Shown: positions 25,828 to 34,945, counted from the stretch's first letter. The stretch: DNA of 64,000 nt from Polynucleobacter sp. JS-JIR-II-b4 (GCF_018687815.1 NZ_CP061306.1:1860001-1924000); one strand, 5' to 3'. Numbers and translations are program-made. Notes: generated by a model from the sequence alone, not told the origin.

Positions 25828-26682
25828 TTACATCCAGTAAACAGCGATGTACAGGCCAAGCCAGACTACGTCAACGAAGTGCCAGTACCAAGCAGCACCT
25901 TCAAAAGCGAAGTGATGTTTAGCAGTAAAGTCGCCACGAATCATACGGCGCAATACGATCGCCAGCATGGTGCCGCCAAGGAAAACGTGGAAACCATGGA
26001 AACCAGTCAACATAAAGAATGTGGAACCGTAGATACCTGATGTGAGCTTCAAATTGAGCTCATGGTAAGCATGGTAGTACTCAAAAACCTGGAAGCACAA
26101 GAAGATGAAACCCAGACCAACAGTTGCAGCCAAGCCAATAATGGCCTTCTTCATGTGGTTCTCTACCAATGCATGGTGAGCAATAGTAATAGTTACGCCA
26201 GAGCTCAACAGCAACAATGTGTTGATGGTTGGAATCGGCCATGGACCCATAGTGGTGAATTTCTCAACCAATCCAGCAGGACCATCGTTTGGCCATACAG
26301 CCTGGAAATTAGGCCAAAGCAATTTGCTTTCAACATCACCCATCCAAGGCATTGCAATATTGCGTGCGTAAAAGAGGGCTGCAAAGAATGCTCCGAAGAA
26401 CATGATTTCTGAGAAGATGAACCAAGCCATTGACCAGCGATAAGAAATGTCAACGTTGACACCATTCTTGCCAGCATTAGATTCAGCAATCGTATCGCCG
26501 AACCAGTGGTAGAGCACAAATAGAACCCATGCCACACCAACTAAGCTCAGAGCACCGCCCCAAGAAGTGTGATTTACCCAGCCAGACATACCAGCGCCAA
26601 ATGCAATTAAGCCGGCAGCAGCCATGGCAGGATGCCTAGATAGTCCAGGGACGAAATAGTATGGGGTTGAATTGGATGACAT
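25828..26682 (-). CDS. ctaE: Cytochrome c oxidase subunit III
   Basis: Membrane subunit of the aa3-type oxidase that stabilises the core. Seven membrane segments are visible, with the HALVENHMKKA region and the C-terminal WYWHFVDVVWLGLYIAVYWM signature (split as HFVDVVW). The start is placed at the ATG at 26682 behind an AGAGAG ribosome site, giving 284 residues; the frame upstream to 26700 begins only with TTG. It ends the structural part of the cluster. Confidence 0.95.
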   Translation of the reverse strand: MSSNSTPYYFVPGLSRHPAMAAAGLIAFGAGMSGWVNHTSWGGALSLVGVAWVLFVLYHWFGDTIAESNAGKNGVNVDISYRWSMAWFIFSEIMFFGAFFAALFYARNIAMPWMGDVESKLLWPNFQAVWPNDGPAGLVEKFTTMGPWPIPTINTLLLLSSGVTITIAHHALVENHMKKAIIGLAATVGLGFIFLCFQVFEYYHAYHELNLKLTSGIYGSTFFMLTGFHGFHVFLGGTMLAIVLRRMIRGDFTAKHHFAFEGAAWYWHFVDVVWLGLYIAVYWM

Positions 26683-26711
26683 CTTATTCTCTCTATTCAA
26701 TCAAAAAATAA

Positions 26712-26906
26712 TCAATGGGACACAACTGCTTTCACTATCAACAGGAGGACACCCATAAAAATCAAGGCGCCAACAACACCTGCAATGATAATGTGAACAA
26801 AACTGAGTGAAGCTACATCTTCCTGCAAACCTGATTGTTTACGCACACCCAAGAAGCCCCACATCACGGCCTTCATAGACTGCATAAAACTACTTTTTTT
26901 CTTCAC
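26712..26906 (-). CDS. DUF2970 small membrane protein
   Basis: A 64-residue protein with a charged N terminus, the motif VMWGFLGVRKQSGLQED, and one C-terminal membrane helix (about 37-60). This is the DUF2970 family, almost always found between ctaG and ctaE in betaproteobacteria. It starts with GTG at 26906, overlapping the ctaG stop (GTGA). Function unknown. Confidence 0.85.
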   Translation of the reverse strand: MKKKSSFMQSMKAVMWGFLGVRKQSGLQEDVASLSFVHIIIAGVVGALIFMGVLLLIVKAVVSH

Positions 26907-27493
26907 GACACCACCTTTGACTTTGGAGCAGGTGGTGTACCACCCATACCCAACTCAAAGAAGGTATACGACAAAGTAATGGTTTTCACATCGTCCGGTA
27001 AACCCGCATCGATCACAAAAACTACCGGCATCTTTTTAGTTTCATTTGCCGCTAGTGTCTGCTCCTGAAAACAAAAACACTCTAACTTTGTAAAAAATTC
27101 TGTTGCGCTTTTAGGCGCATAACTTGGTATTGCCTGTGCTCGCACTTGGCGATTCTGATTATTAGTGACCTCATAAACAATCTCAGTCATTTCACCAGGA
27201 TGCACTTCTAAAAAATTCTTTACCGGCTTAAAAGTAAACGGGCCTCGGCTATTAGAGTCAAACTCAATCGTCACCGTACGTGCATAGTTAACTTGGGTAT
27301 TGCCAACCCTATTTGGGCTGAAAGCTCTGACACCATAGTCATTTTTGCTTGTTACAACATTAATCCCGGTAACCTCACACAAGGCTTTATACATTGGGAC
27401 TAGTGCGTAACCAAATCCAAACATCATTACCGCTGCAATTAAGAGCTTTAATAAAATTTGGCGATTCAGTGATTGAGTTGAAACCATTGTCAT
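26903..27493 (-). CDS. ctaG: Cytochrome c oxidase assembly protein CtaG/COX11
   Basis: Membrane-anchored copper chaperone that builds the CuB site of subunit I. After an N-terminal membrane segment (about 13-33) comes the COX11 domain with YKALCEVTGI and the copper-binding CFCF motif in KLECFCFQEQ. Length 196. It follows the 43-residue small assembly gene by 7 bases and is translationally coupled to DUF2970. Confidence 0.95.
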   Translation of the reverse strand: MTMVSTQSLNRQILLKLLIAAVMMFGFGYALVPMYKALCEVTGINVVTSKNDYGVRAFSPNRVGNTQVNYARTVTIEFDSNSRGPFTFKPVKNFLEVHPGEMTEIVYEVTNNQNRQVRAQAIPSYAPKSATEFFTKLECFCFQEQTLAANETKKMPVVFVIDAGLPDDVKTITLSYTFFELGMGGTPPAPKSKVVS

Positions 27494-27500
27494 CGCGGGA

Positions 27501-27632
27501 TTAACCCAACATACTCCGTTTAATCACAATTCCAATAAAAAATACCAATACAACACTCAAAAGAATGAAGCCCATCCTGCGATTATTCGCAGCAAGGGCT
27601 TGCTTCTCTGAAGGCTTAAATTCCTGCTTCAC
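27501..27632 (-). CDS. Cytochrome oxidase small assembly protein
   Basis: A 43-residue single-helix protein. The frame is open back to 27716, but the start is placed at GTG 27632, inside the last codons of ctaD in another frame, giving a 17-base overlap. The NNRR motif followed by a hydrophobic segment (ILLSVVLVFFIGIVI) matches the tiny protein regularly found between ctaD and ctaG in betaproteobacteria. Probably needed for oxidase assembly; its exact role is not known to me. Confidence 0.75.
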   Translation of the reverse strand: MKQEFKPSEKQALAANNRRMGFILLSVVLVFFIGIVIKRSMLG

Positions 27633-29235
27633 GCATTTGCTCTGCACTAGGCGGAGTTTCAAAAGTGTGATGTGGCGCTGGAGAAGGAATGGTCCACTCC
27701 AAACCTTTAGCTCCATCCCATGGCTTCATCGGTGCTTTTTCACCTTGACCACGGTATGCAGGAAGCACAACGAAGAACAAGAAATAGACCTGCGACAAGC
27801 CAAAGCCCAATGCGCCGATTGAAGCAACCATATTGAAATCAGCAAACTGAGTAGGGTAGTCGGCATAACGACGTGGCATGCCTGCTAAGCCCAAGAAGTG
27901 CATTGGGAAGAATGTGATGTTAAAGAAAATCATGGAAGTCCAAAAATGGATCTTGCCGCGAGTTTCATTAGCCATAAAGCCAGTCCACTTAGGACACCAG
28001 TAGTAGAAGCCAGCGAACATGGCAAACAATGAACCCGCTACCAATACATAGTGGAAGTGCGCAACAACGTAGTAAGTGTCCTGAACACCAATATCAATTG
28101 GTGCCATTGCCAAGATCAAACCAGTAAAGCCGCCCATGGTGAAAACGAAGATAAAGCCGATAGCCCACAACATTGGAGTTTCGAAAGTCATCGAACCTTT
28201 CCACATTGTTGCAACCCAGTTAAAAATCTTCACGCCAGTTGGAACAGCAATCAACATTGTTGCGTACATGAAAAACAGCTGGCCAGTTACAGGCATGCCA
28301 GTTGCAAACATGTGGTGAGCCCAAACGATGAATGACAAGATCGCAATAGATGCGGTTGCATAAACCATTGAGCTATAGCCAAACAATGTTTTTCTGGAGA
28401 ATGTTGGAATAATTTCACTGACGATTCCGAATGCAGGAAGAATCATGATGTAAACCTCTGGGTGACCAAAGAACCAGAAAATATGCTGGAACATGATTGG
28501 GTCGCCGCCGCCAACTGCGGAGAAGAATGAGGTACCGAAATGACGGTCAGTCAGAACCATAGTGATTGCGCCAGCCAATACAGGCATCACAGCAATCAAC
28601 AAATAAGCAGTGATCAACCAAGTCCAGCAGAACATTGGCATTTTCATCAAAGTCATGCCAGGAGCGCGCATATTCAAGATGGTGACGATGATATTGATCG
28701 AACCCATGATGGAAGAGGCGCCCAATAAATGCAGAGCAAAAATAGCCATGTCCATGCCAGGACCCATTTGCGAGGTCAGCGGAGCATAGATAGTCCAACC
28801 ACCTGATGGAGCGCCGCCAGGAACTAGGAATGAGCTAAATAACAAGCTTGCAGCCACCGGAAGAATCCAGAAGCTAAAGTTATTCATACGAGCAAACGCC
28901 ATATCAGATGCGCCAATTTGCAAAGGCACCATCCAGTTCGCGAAGCCAACGAATGCCGGCATGATCGCGCCGAACACCATTACCAAACCATGCATAGTGG
29001 TTAGCTGATTAAAGAACTCAGGACGGAAAAACTGCAGTCCAGGCTGGAACAATTCCAGTCGAATTCCCAATGCCATCACACCGCCAGCTAACAAGCTAAC
29101 AAATGAGAAGATCAAATACATCGTGCCGATGTCTTTGTGGTTAGTTGCAAACAACCAACGACGCCATCCGTGTGGCGTGTGATCATCATGCGCGTGATCG
29201 TGTGCGTGGTCGTGGGTAGTAGAGACTGTGCTCAT
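27616..29235 (-). CDS. ctaD: Cytochrome c oxidase subunit I (aa3 type)
   Basis: Catalytic subunit with haem a, haem a3 and CuB; reduces oxygen and pumps protons. The 539-residue protein has twelve membrane segments, the CuB ligand stretch WFFGHPEVYIMILP with the His-Tyr cross-link pair, the double histidine WAHHMF, and the haem ligand pair VAHFHYVL. The N terminus carries a His/Asp-rich stretch (HDHAHDHAHDDH), which might bind metal. It follows ctaC by 42 bases. Confidence 0.97.
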   Translation of the reverse strand: MSTVSTTHDHAHDHAHDDHTPHGWRRWLFATNHKDIGTMYLIFSFVSLLAGGVMALGIRLELFQPGLQFFRPEFFNQLTTMHGLVMVFGAIMPAFVGFANWMVPLQIGASDMAFARMNNFSFWILPVAASLLFSSFLVPGGAPSGGWTIYAPLTSQMGPGMDMAIFALHLLGASSIMGSINIIVTILNMRAPGMTLMKMPMFCWTWLITAYLLIAVMPVLAGAITMVLTDRHFGTSFFSAVGGGDPIMFQHIFWFFGHPEVYIMILPAFGIVSEIIPTFSRKTLFGYSSMVYATASIAILSFIVWAHHMFATGMPVTGQLFFMYATMLIAVPTGVKIFNWVATMWKGSMTFETPMLWAIGFIFVFTMGGFTGLILAMAPIDIGVQDTYYVVAHFHYVLVAGSLFAMFAGFYYWCPKWTGFMANETRGKIHFWTSMIFFNITFFPMHFLGLAGMPRRYADYPTQFADFNMVASIGALGFGLSQVYFLFFVVLPAYRGQGEKAPMKPWDGAKGLEWTIPSPAPHHTFETPPSAEQMREAGI

Positions 29236-29277
29236 GGATTACTCCGGTTTCGTTTTATCTGTATTAGTTAATCTGAT

Positions 29278-30432
29278 TTACTGGCCGCGTGCGGTAATAA
29301 TTTCTTGGGTCTGAATCACTTCACCCGTTTTATTACCCCATGAATTACGGGTATAGGTAATAACGGCTGCGATATCTCCATCGGAAAGCACGCCTGCCCA
29401 CTTCGGCATTGCATTTTTACCGTTCAGCAAAATATTAAATTGGCCTGCTTTAGGTCCGTTGACCACTTTGCTGCCATCCAATGCTGGGAATGCGCCAGCA
29501 CCTTTGCCATTTGGCTGGTGACAAGCTGCACAGTTCGCTGCATAGACTTTTGCGCCGCGCTCTTTCTGTTCGTCCAAGGTATAAACCTTCGATGGATCAT
29601 CGCCGCCTGCACCCATTGCTTTTTTCTTCTCAGCAACCCAAGCGGTGTAGTCCTCTGGTGAAACTACTTTGACAACGATAGGCATGAAAGCGTGCTCTGC
29701 ACCACAAAGCTCAGAGCACTGACCGCGGAATGTGCCAATCTTGTCAGCTCTAAACCAGGTATCACGAACGAAGCCTGGGATGGCATCTTGCTTTACGCCA
29801 AACGCCGGAATAGTCCAAGCATGAATAACGTCGTTAGCAGTAGTGATCAAGCGAATTTTTTTACCTACTGGCACAACCATTTCATTGTCTACTTCCATCA
29901 AATAGGTATTTGATTTAGGTGCCAAGTTGTTAATTGCTTCGCGTGATGTTGATAAGGTAGATAAGAAGCTGATGCCTTCGCCTTCACCCTTGATGTAGTC
30001 GTAACCCCACTTCCACTGATAACCAGTGGTCTTAATAGTGATATCAGAGTTAGTGGTGTCTTTCATTGCCACAACAGTTTTTGTTGCTGGCAATGCCATG
30101 CCGATAACGATCAACAGTGGAATGACTGTCCAAATGATTTCAACAGTCGTGCTCTCGTGGAAAGATGCTGATTTGTGACCCAATGATTTACGGTGCTTCA
30201 AGATGGAATAGAACATCACTCCAAAAACACCAATAAAAATTAAAGCGCAAATTACCAACATCATCCAATGCAACCAATGGATCTCTTGCATGATTTTGGT
30301 AGCAGGGGCTGTGAAATTCAGCTGATTAACAGCTGGGCCACCAGGCATGTTCTCTGCTGCATGTGCAAATGCAGCGCCAAAAGCAGCTACGAAATAGAGC
30401 GAAGCCCTAGTGACTTTTCCAAATAAATTCAT
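29278..30432 (-). CDS. ctaC: Cytochrome c oxidase subunit II with fused cytochrome c domain
   Basis: Accepts electrons from cytochrome c at CuA. A signal peptide and two membrane helices are followed by the cupredoxin domain with CuA ligands in RGQCSELCGAEHAFM. From about residue 285 a cytochrome c domain with the haem motif CAACH is fused, making this a caa3-like subunit. Length 384. It is the first gene of the oxidase operon, with a sigma-70-like promoter in the gap upstream. Confidence 0.96.
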   Translation of the reverse strand: MNLFGKVTRASLYFVAAFGAAFAHAAENMPGGPAVNQLNFTAPATKIMQEIHWLHWMMLVICALIFIGVFGVMFYSILKHRKSLGHKSASFHESTTVEIIWTVIPLLIVIGMALPATKTVVAMKDTTNSDITIKTTGYQWKWGYDYIKGEGEGISFLSTLSTSREAINNLAPKSNTYLMEVDNEMVVPVGKKIRLITTANDVIHAWTIPAFGVKQDAIPGFVRDTWFRADKIGTFRGQCSELCGAEHAFMPIVVKVVSPEDYTAWVAEKKKAMGAGGDDPSKVYTLDEQKERGAKVYAANCAACHQPNGKGAGAFPALDGSKVVNGPKAGQFNILLNGKNAMPKWAGVLSDGDIAAVITYTRNSWGNKTGEVIQTQEIITARGQ

Positions 30433-30520
30433 CTTATTCTCTGTTTATTGTCGTGAGCAAAGCAGCAAAAATGCCACAAAATGCCCAAAAAACGGTCTCA
30501 AGCCAATACATCCAGCCGTG

Positions 30521-30549
30521 ATTATAGGGTTAATTAGGCACAAGAACAA
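30521..30549 (-). promoter_or_regulatory. Promoter of the cytochrome oxidase operon
   Basis: On the minus strand TTGTTC, a 17-base spacer and a perfect TATAAT (30526-30521) lie about 90 bases before the ctaC start. The -35 matches three of six consensus bases. No other promoter is as good in the 179-base gap. Confidence 0.5.
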
Positions 30550-30611
30550 ACCGGGATAACCCAGCTTGAACCAATCTTGGTCGAGGTTAAAATGATAGTA
30601 AGTACTTACAC

Positions 30612-31409
30612 TTAGGCAGAATCTGACCTAGTCTTGCGCACAATTTGATTTGCATCAATATAGGCTACGCTGTCCTTCGCCTTTGCAAGGTGCTTTCCGA
30701 GGGCCCACGCATGCCCATAAACCACCTCTAAGGTGATTTTTTGGGGCAAAACCTCTTTTTCAATTGCTTTGGGAGAGGTGGAATGCATCAATTTCAGCGC
30801 ACTCATATCTGTCAGCAATAAGGCCGGCTTCTCATAATCCAAGGTGAGGTACTCCATATCCATGACAGGATCAGAAAACCGCTCACCAAGCAAGGCATCC
30901 CCCATATCGTGCATATCCCAAGGGCTTAATAAATTCTTGAGCTTTAATTCCGAAAGATCCAAGGAGCGCAACTCTTTTCCAGTATCGGGCCCTAAATAGC
31001 TAAATGTGATTAAGCCGCCCTCGCGCAGAACACGCCAACACTCCTGCAAAAAATGCTTTGGATCAGGTAAATCGTGCAGCAAAAGATCGCTAAACACTAA
31101 ATCAACCGAATTGTCGGGAATATCAAATCTTCCAGACGAGGCGTAGCTTGCCAAGGGGCTAGAGTTGATAGCAAATAAAGACCGCCAATTACTCAGCGCT
31201 TTAGCGCGCCACATTTGAAATCCTGAAACACCTTTTTCGGTGATGCTAAAAATACGCGCCTTTGGATAGCGTTTAGCAAGTACATCCAGATGCTTGCCAG
31301 CAAAATCAGGCACCACCAAGATGTCTTTTACATCAAGCTTAACGATATCTAATTTCTGCAGCATGCGATCTGCAATTTCGTCTTGTAACCATCTAAGGGG
31401 CTGGGTCAT
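30612..31409 (-). CDS. BioC-like SAM methyltransferase-fold protein with degenerate motif I
   Basis: A 265-residue protein of class I methyltransferase fold. The later motifs are clear: VDLVFSDLLLHDLPDP, then CWRVLREGGLITFSYLGPDT, as in BioC-type enzymes. The expected glycine-rich SAM loop near residue 35 reads VVPDFAGKHLDVL instead of the usual DxGxGxG. It may be an altered enzyme or a non-catalytic relative. It is divergent from comF. A TATACT box lies six bases before the ATG. I do not assign it to biotin synthesis, since no bio genes are near. Confidence 0.75.
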   Translation of the reverse strand: MTQPLRWLQDEIADRMLQKLDIVKLDVKDILVVPDFAGKHLDVLAKRYPKARIFSITEKGVSGFQMWRAKALSNWRSLFAINSSPLASYASSGRFDIPDNSVDLVFSDLLLHDLPDPKHFLQECWRVLREGGLITFSYLGPDTGKELRSLDLSELKLKNLLSPWDMHDMGDALLGERFSDPVMDMEYLTLDYEKPALLLTDMSALKLMHSTSPKAIEKEVLPQKITLEVVYGHAWALGKHLAKAKDSVAYIDANQIVRKTRSDSA

Positions 31410-31415
31410 TGGCTC

Positions 31416-31421
31416 AGTATA
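31416..31421 (-). promoter_or_regulatory. TATACT box six bases before the methyltransferase-like gene (putative leaderless -10)
   Basis: On the minus strand TATACT is followed by GAGCCA and the ATG at 31409. The sequence AGTATACT is self-complementary, so the plus-strand copy (31418-31423) lies nine bases before the comF ATG and could drive comF with a near-leaderless transcript. Confidence 0.45.
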
Positions 31422-31432
31422 CTCAGCGCCCC

Positions 31433-32176
31433 ATGCGATTTCCAGAGAACATTTTTCAAACTATTTGTGAGCAGCTTTTGCCAACAGCCTGCATTGCTTG
31501 TCAGGGGTTCCAACAATCATCTCTATGCGATTGTTGTCTCAATCAATTACGCGATGAAGGTTTATTGAACTATCAATGCTGCTACCAATGTGGCATAACA
31601 CTTCAGGTTTCAGAAATTGCAGGGCAACGTTGTACGCAATGCCAAACCTTGAAGCCCCACTTTGATGAAACTTATTGTTTAGATCGCTACGATGGATTGT
31701 TACAAACTCCACTACATGAATTGAAGTATCAAAAACGCATTGCGTTTGCTAATGCCCTTGGCAGAACATGGAACTTACTTCTCAGTAAGGAGCTTGAAGA
31801 TATCTCTGCCGATTATTTGCTCCCAGTGCCCCTCAGTATTGAGAAGTTAGCACAGCGTGGTTTCAATCAAAGTTGGGAAATTGCCAAACGAATTCAGTGT
31901 GGGGGGTATATTAAAAAATCGCCTTATGTGCTGCAGCGCCATCATTATGCAGAGCACCAGGCCGGCAGCACCTTGAGCAATCGCCAACTAGCCATTCAGG
32001 GAATGTTTTACGTTGAAGAGCACTACATTCAGCGGCTAGCTCACAAGACTGTAATTGTGTTTGACGATGTGATGACAAGCGGCGCAACTCTTAATGAAAT
32101 TGCGCGCGTTCTGAAGGACAATGGTGTATCTCGCGTCATTAATTGGGTAGTACTGAGAGCTGCGCGACCAATTTAA
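31433..32176 (+). CDS. comF: ComF family phosphoribosyltransferase-like protein
   Basis: A 248-residue double-zinc-finger protein: CIACQGF and CDCCLNQ, then CCYQCG and CTQCQ, in the N-terminal 80 residues. The C-terminal phosphoribosyltransferase domain has the PRPP loop VIVFDDVMTSGATLNE. ComF proteins act in uptake of DNA during natural competence and in replication restart in some species. The start is set at ATG 31433, because the upstream TTG at 31409 would overlap the divergent gene's start codon. Confidence 0.9.
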   Translation: MRFPENIFQTICEQLLPTACIACQGFQQSSLCDCCLNQLRDEGLLNYQCCYQCGITLQVSEIAGQRCTQCQTLKPHFDETYCLDRYDGLLQTPLHELKYQKRIAFANALGRTWNLLLSKELEDISADYLLPVPLSIEKLAQRGFNQSWEIAKRIQCGGYIKKSPYVLQRHHYAEHQAGSTLSNRQLAIQGMFYVEEHYIQRLAHKTVIVFDDVMTSGATLNEIARVLKDNGVSRVINWVVLRAARPI

Positions 32177-32186
32177 AGAGTGCTAC

Positions 32187-32657
32187 ATGTTTAATATCGT
32201 TTTATTCGAACCAGAAATCCCACCCAACACGGGCAACATTATTCGTTTGTGTGCCAATACCGGAGCAAAGCTACATTTAATTGAGCCGCTTGGGTTTCCG
32301 ATGGAAGACGCTAAGTTGCGTAGAGCAGGCTTGGACTATCACGAGTTTGCACGAGTCAAAGTCCACAAAAATTGGTCACAGTTTTTAAAAGATGAGCAAC
32401 CCGATCCTCAGCATCTCTTTGCATTGACCACTAAGGGCTCGGGAAAGTTTCATGTAGGCAAATACGCGCCAGATGATTACTTTGTATTTGGCTCTGAAAC
32501 TAAAGGCATTACAGATGAAGTCAGGGACTCCATTCCGATTGAGAATCGTATGCGCCTAGCGATGCAAGATAGCAGTCGCAGTCTGAATTTATCAAATACT
32601 GTTGCAATCGTAGTGTATGAAGCTTGGCGCCAGAATGGCCTTGCAGGCGGTCAGTAA
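32187..32657 (+). CDS. trmL: tRNA (cytidine(34)-2'-O)-methyltransferase TrmL
   Basis: SPOUT-family enzyme that methylates the wobble ribose of tRNA-Leu. Conserved motifs: EPEIPPNTGNIIRLCANTG near the N terminus, FGSETKGI in the middle, and NLSNTVAIVVYEAWRQ in the C-terminal knot. Length 156 is normal. It follows comF by 10 bases in the same direction and converges with gpsA. Confidence 0.95.
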   Translation: MFNIVLFEPEIPPNTGNIIRLCANTGAKLHLIEPLGFPMEDAKLRRAGLDYHEFARVKVHKNWSQFLKDEQPDPQHLFALTTKGSGKFHVGKYAPDDYFVFGSETKGITDEVRDSIPIENRMRLAMQDSSRSLNLSNTVAIVVYEAWRQNGLAGGQ

Positions 32658-32678
32658 AAACCGATTCAGCTGCTGTAC

Positions 32679-33701
32679 TTACGATTCGATTTTAGGATCG
32701 CGCCCCATAAGCTTTTTAACGGCATCATGCGGCTTCAACTTTCCAGAGAGCACTTCACCCATCATCGAAGTAATCGGCATCTCAACCCCTAGGCGTTTTG
32801 CCAAATCGCCAACCGCCTCCGCACAAAGCACACCCTCGGCAACGTGACCAAGATTTGCAAGAACCTCAGGTAGCGACTTGCCAGCAGCAAGCTCAAGACC
32901 AACGCGACGATTGCGAGAAAGGTCACCAGTGGCAGTCAAGATTAAATCTCCAACACCAGTTAAGCCCATACAAGTTTCAGATTTGCCACCGGCAGCCTTC
33001 ACAATGCGCATCATCTCTGCTAAACCGCGTGTGAGAACTGCAGCGCGTGCGTTCAAACCCAAATCTAAGCCATCACCAATACCTGCAGCAATCGCCAAGA
33101 CATTCTTAATAGCGCCGCCTAACTCCACACCAATCAAATCATCACTTGAATACACACGCATATTGCCGTGATGGAAAGCGGTTTGCACTGCTTCACATAA
33201 CTTAGGAGATTTGCTAGCAACAGTTAAAGCGCAAGGCATACCCGCACCAACCTCACGTGCAAAGCTCGGGCCGGATAAGGCACCATACGAATGCGTTATT
33301 CCATGAGAATGCATCTTGCTCTCACGCTCTACTACCTGGTGGGGCAATAAGGCGGTATTCGGCTCAAGCCCTTTGCAGAGCCAAATAATATTGAGTGGGT
33401 GCTCAGCAATTTTTAATGCTTGGGCGATTGTTTCCGAAAGCCCTGACATTGGTGTAGCAATGACCAATAAATCATCGCTAGAAAGCCTTTTGATAGCAGT
33501 AGAAAAGTTGCTCTCAAACTTGAGACCTTTAGGTAACTGAATCCCTGAAAGATAAGCGCGATTTTCAGCGCTCTCTTCGATTTCTTTTAACTGTTGTTTA
33601 CTACGAGACCATAAAACAACATCACCCCCTTGGAGAAAGCGAGCTGCTTGTGCAGCCATCGCCGTTCCCCAGGCGCCAGCACCAAGCAGTGTCACCTTCA
33701 T
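32679..33701 (-). CDS. gpsA: Glycerol-3-phosphate dehydrogenase [NAD(P)+] GpsA
   Basis: Makes sn-glycerol 3-phosphate for phospholipids. The Rossmann motif GAGAWGTAMA begins at residue 7; the active-site lysine lies in GAIKNVLAIAAGIGDGL, and the NARAAVLTRGLAEM signature follows. Length 340. It is the last gene of a rhodanese-grxC-secB-gpsA operon, an order conserved from betaproteobacteria to enterobacteria. Confidence 0.96.
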   Translation of the reverse strand: MKVTLLGAGAWGTAMAAQAARFLQGGDVVLWSRSKQQLKEIEESAENRAYLSGIQLPKGLKFESNFSTAIKRLSSDDLLVIATPMSGLSETIAQALKIAEHPLNIIWLCKGLEPNTALLPHQVVERESKMHSHGITHSYGALSGPSFAREVGAGMPCALTVASKSPKLCEAVQTAFHHGNMRVYSSDDLIGVELGGAIKNVLAIAAGIGDGLDLGLNARAAVLTRGLAEMMRIVKAAGGKSETCMGLTGVGDLILTATGDLSRNRRVGLELAAGKSLPEVLANLGHVAEGVLCAEAVGDLAKRLGVEMPITSMMGEVLSGKLKPHDAVKKLMGRDPKIES

Positions 33702-33725
33702 GATCTGTGGGCTCGCTCGTTGAGC

Positions 33726-34238
33726 TTAGTGAGGCTTGCTCTCAGCGGCAGCGCCATCCTTAGCAGCAGCTTCTTGTTGAGCTTGCATCAAACGATGTTC
33801 GTACATGCCGTGGAAATTAATCTCATTCAAATGAATTGGCTGGAAGCCTGCGCGACTAATAATGTCGGCAATATTTGAACGCAAATACGGGTACAAAATC
33901 GTTGGGCAAGCAATACCAAGCATGGGATCAATTTGCTCAACCGGAATGTTACTAAATTCAAAGATGCCGGCTTGTTTTGCTTCTACCAAGAACAGAACTT
34001 TGGTGTCGACTTTCGCAGTCACGGTCGAACTGAGGGCCACCTCAAAGATGCCTTCACTTAAGGGTGCAACGGAGATATCAATCTCAACCTGCACTTGTGG
34101 CTCAGACGCAACCAACAAAATCTGCGGAGCATTTGGTTGCTCAAGAGATACATCTTTTAAGTAAATTCTCTGAATACGAAATCCAGGTTCTTTAGCTTGA
34201 TCGGCACTTGCTTGAGGTGCTGGGGTTTTTTCAGTCAT
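33726..34238 (-). CDS. secB: Protein-export chaperone SecB
   Basis: Tetrameric cytoplasmic chaperone that keeps preproteins unfolded for SecA. The start is placed at ATG 34238, 25 bases after the grxC stop, giving 170 residues; the frame is open upstream to 34298 but that part has no SecB character. The core [19 protein letters not shown] and the HGMYEHRL stretch at the C terminus are typical. The tail is Ala-rich. Confidence 0.95.
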   Translation of the reverse strand: MTEKTPAPQASADQAKEPGFRIQRIYLKDVSLEQPNAPQILLVASEPQVQVEIDISVAPLSEGIFEVALSSTVTAKVDTKVLFLVEAKQAGIFEFSNIPVEQIDPMLGIACPTILYPYLRSNIADIISRAGFQPIHLNEINFHGMYEHRLMQAQQEAAAKDGAAAESKPH

Positions 34239-34263
34239 TGCTAACTTTCTTTGTATGTTTAAT

Positions 34264-34521
34264 CTATTGAGCCAATAAGGGATCAAGCTTTCCAGCACGA
34301 TCCAATGCCACTAAGTCGTCATAACCACCAACATGCGTGTCACCAATATAGATTTGTGGAACAGTGCGGCGGCCAGTACGTGTCATCATTACTTCGCGCT
34401 GGGCCGGATCACGATCAATCAAAATCTTTTCTAGATTAGCAACGCCTTTTTTAGTCAGTAACTTTTCTGCCATGACGCAGTAAGGGCAAACTTGGGTGCT
34501 ATACATTGTTACTGGAGGCAT
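34264..34521 (-). CDS. grxC: Glutaredoxin 3
   Basis: Glutathione-dependent thiol-disulfide oxidoreductase. The dithiol active site CPYC is at residues 12-15, the cis-proline in [19 protein letters not shown], which also holds the glutathione-binding GGYDDL. Length 85 is normal. Cotranscribed with the rhodanese gene 10 bases upstream and secB downstream. Confidence 0.95.
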   Translation of the reverse strand: MPPVTMYSTQVCPYCVMAEKLLTKKGVANLEKILIDRDPAQREVMMTRTGRRTVPQIYIGDTHVGGYDDLVALDRAGKLDPLLAQ

Positions 34522-34531
34522 CGATTTTTCC

Positions 34532-34945
34532 TTATTTCACTAAAGGCAGGGCTGCCGCTTTCCAAGCCTGCACACCACCATCTAAGGCGCCTACTTCAGC
34601 AAAGCCCAGCTTTTGAGCTTCGGCCACGAGTTTGCGTGACTGGGAGCCAGTTTCACAAACCAAGACTACTGGGTGTTTACGGTCTAGCTTGAGCTTTTCA
34701 ATCGCTGCCGTTAAACCAGCAGCATTAGCGAATTTGGCGCCAGGTAAATGACCCGATTTAAAGGCCTCTTCCGAGCGCAGGTCCAAGACATAGGCTTTGC
34801 GTCGATTAATCCAAATCGTCGCTTCGGTAGGCGATAAGCCTTTTCCGCCAATAAGCGTAGATAATGAGGGTAGGAAAAGCGCTATGCCTGAAACCAACAG
34901 CAGGGCAATAAGCGCTAAATTATCAATTTGCGTGAGAAAGTTCAT
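34532..34945 (-). CDS. Membrane-anchored rhodanese-like protein
   Basis: A 137-residue protein with one N-terminal membrane segment (about 10-30) and a rhodanese domain. The catalytic cysteine lies in VLVCETGSQSRK. This is the YibN type found before grxC-secB in many proteobacteria; a sulfur-transfer role is likely but its partner is unknown. The start is the ATG at 34945, not the GTG one codon earlier, because a perfect TATAAT ends exactly six bases before it. Confidence 0.88.
   Translation of the reverse strand: MNFLTQIDNLALIALLLVSGIALFLPSLSTLIGGKGLSPTEATIWINRRKAYVLDLRSEEAFKSGHLPGAKFANAAGLTAAIEKLKLDRKHPVVLVCETGSQSRKLVAEAQKLGFAEVGALDGGVQAWKAAALPLVK

Noticed and set aside
27501..27716. 71-residue version of the small oxidase protein
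   Set aside because: The first 28 residues are the ctaD 3' end read in another frame; the family begins near the NNRR motif.
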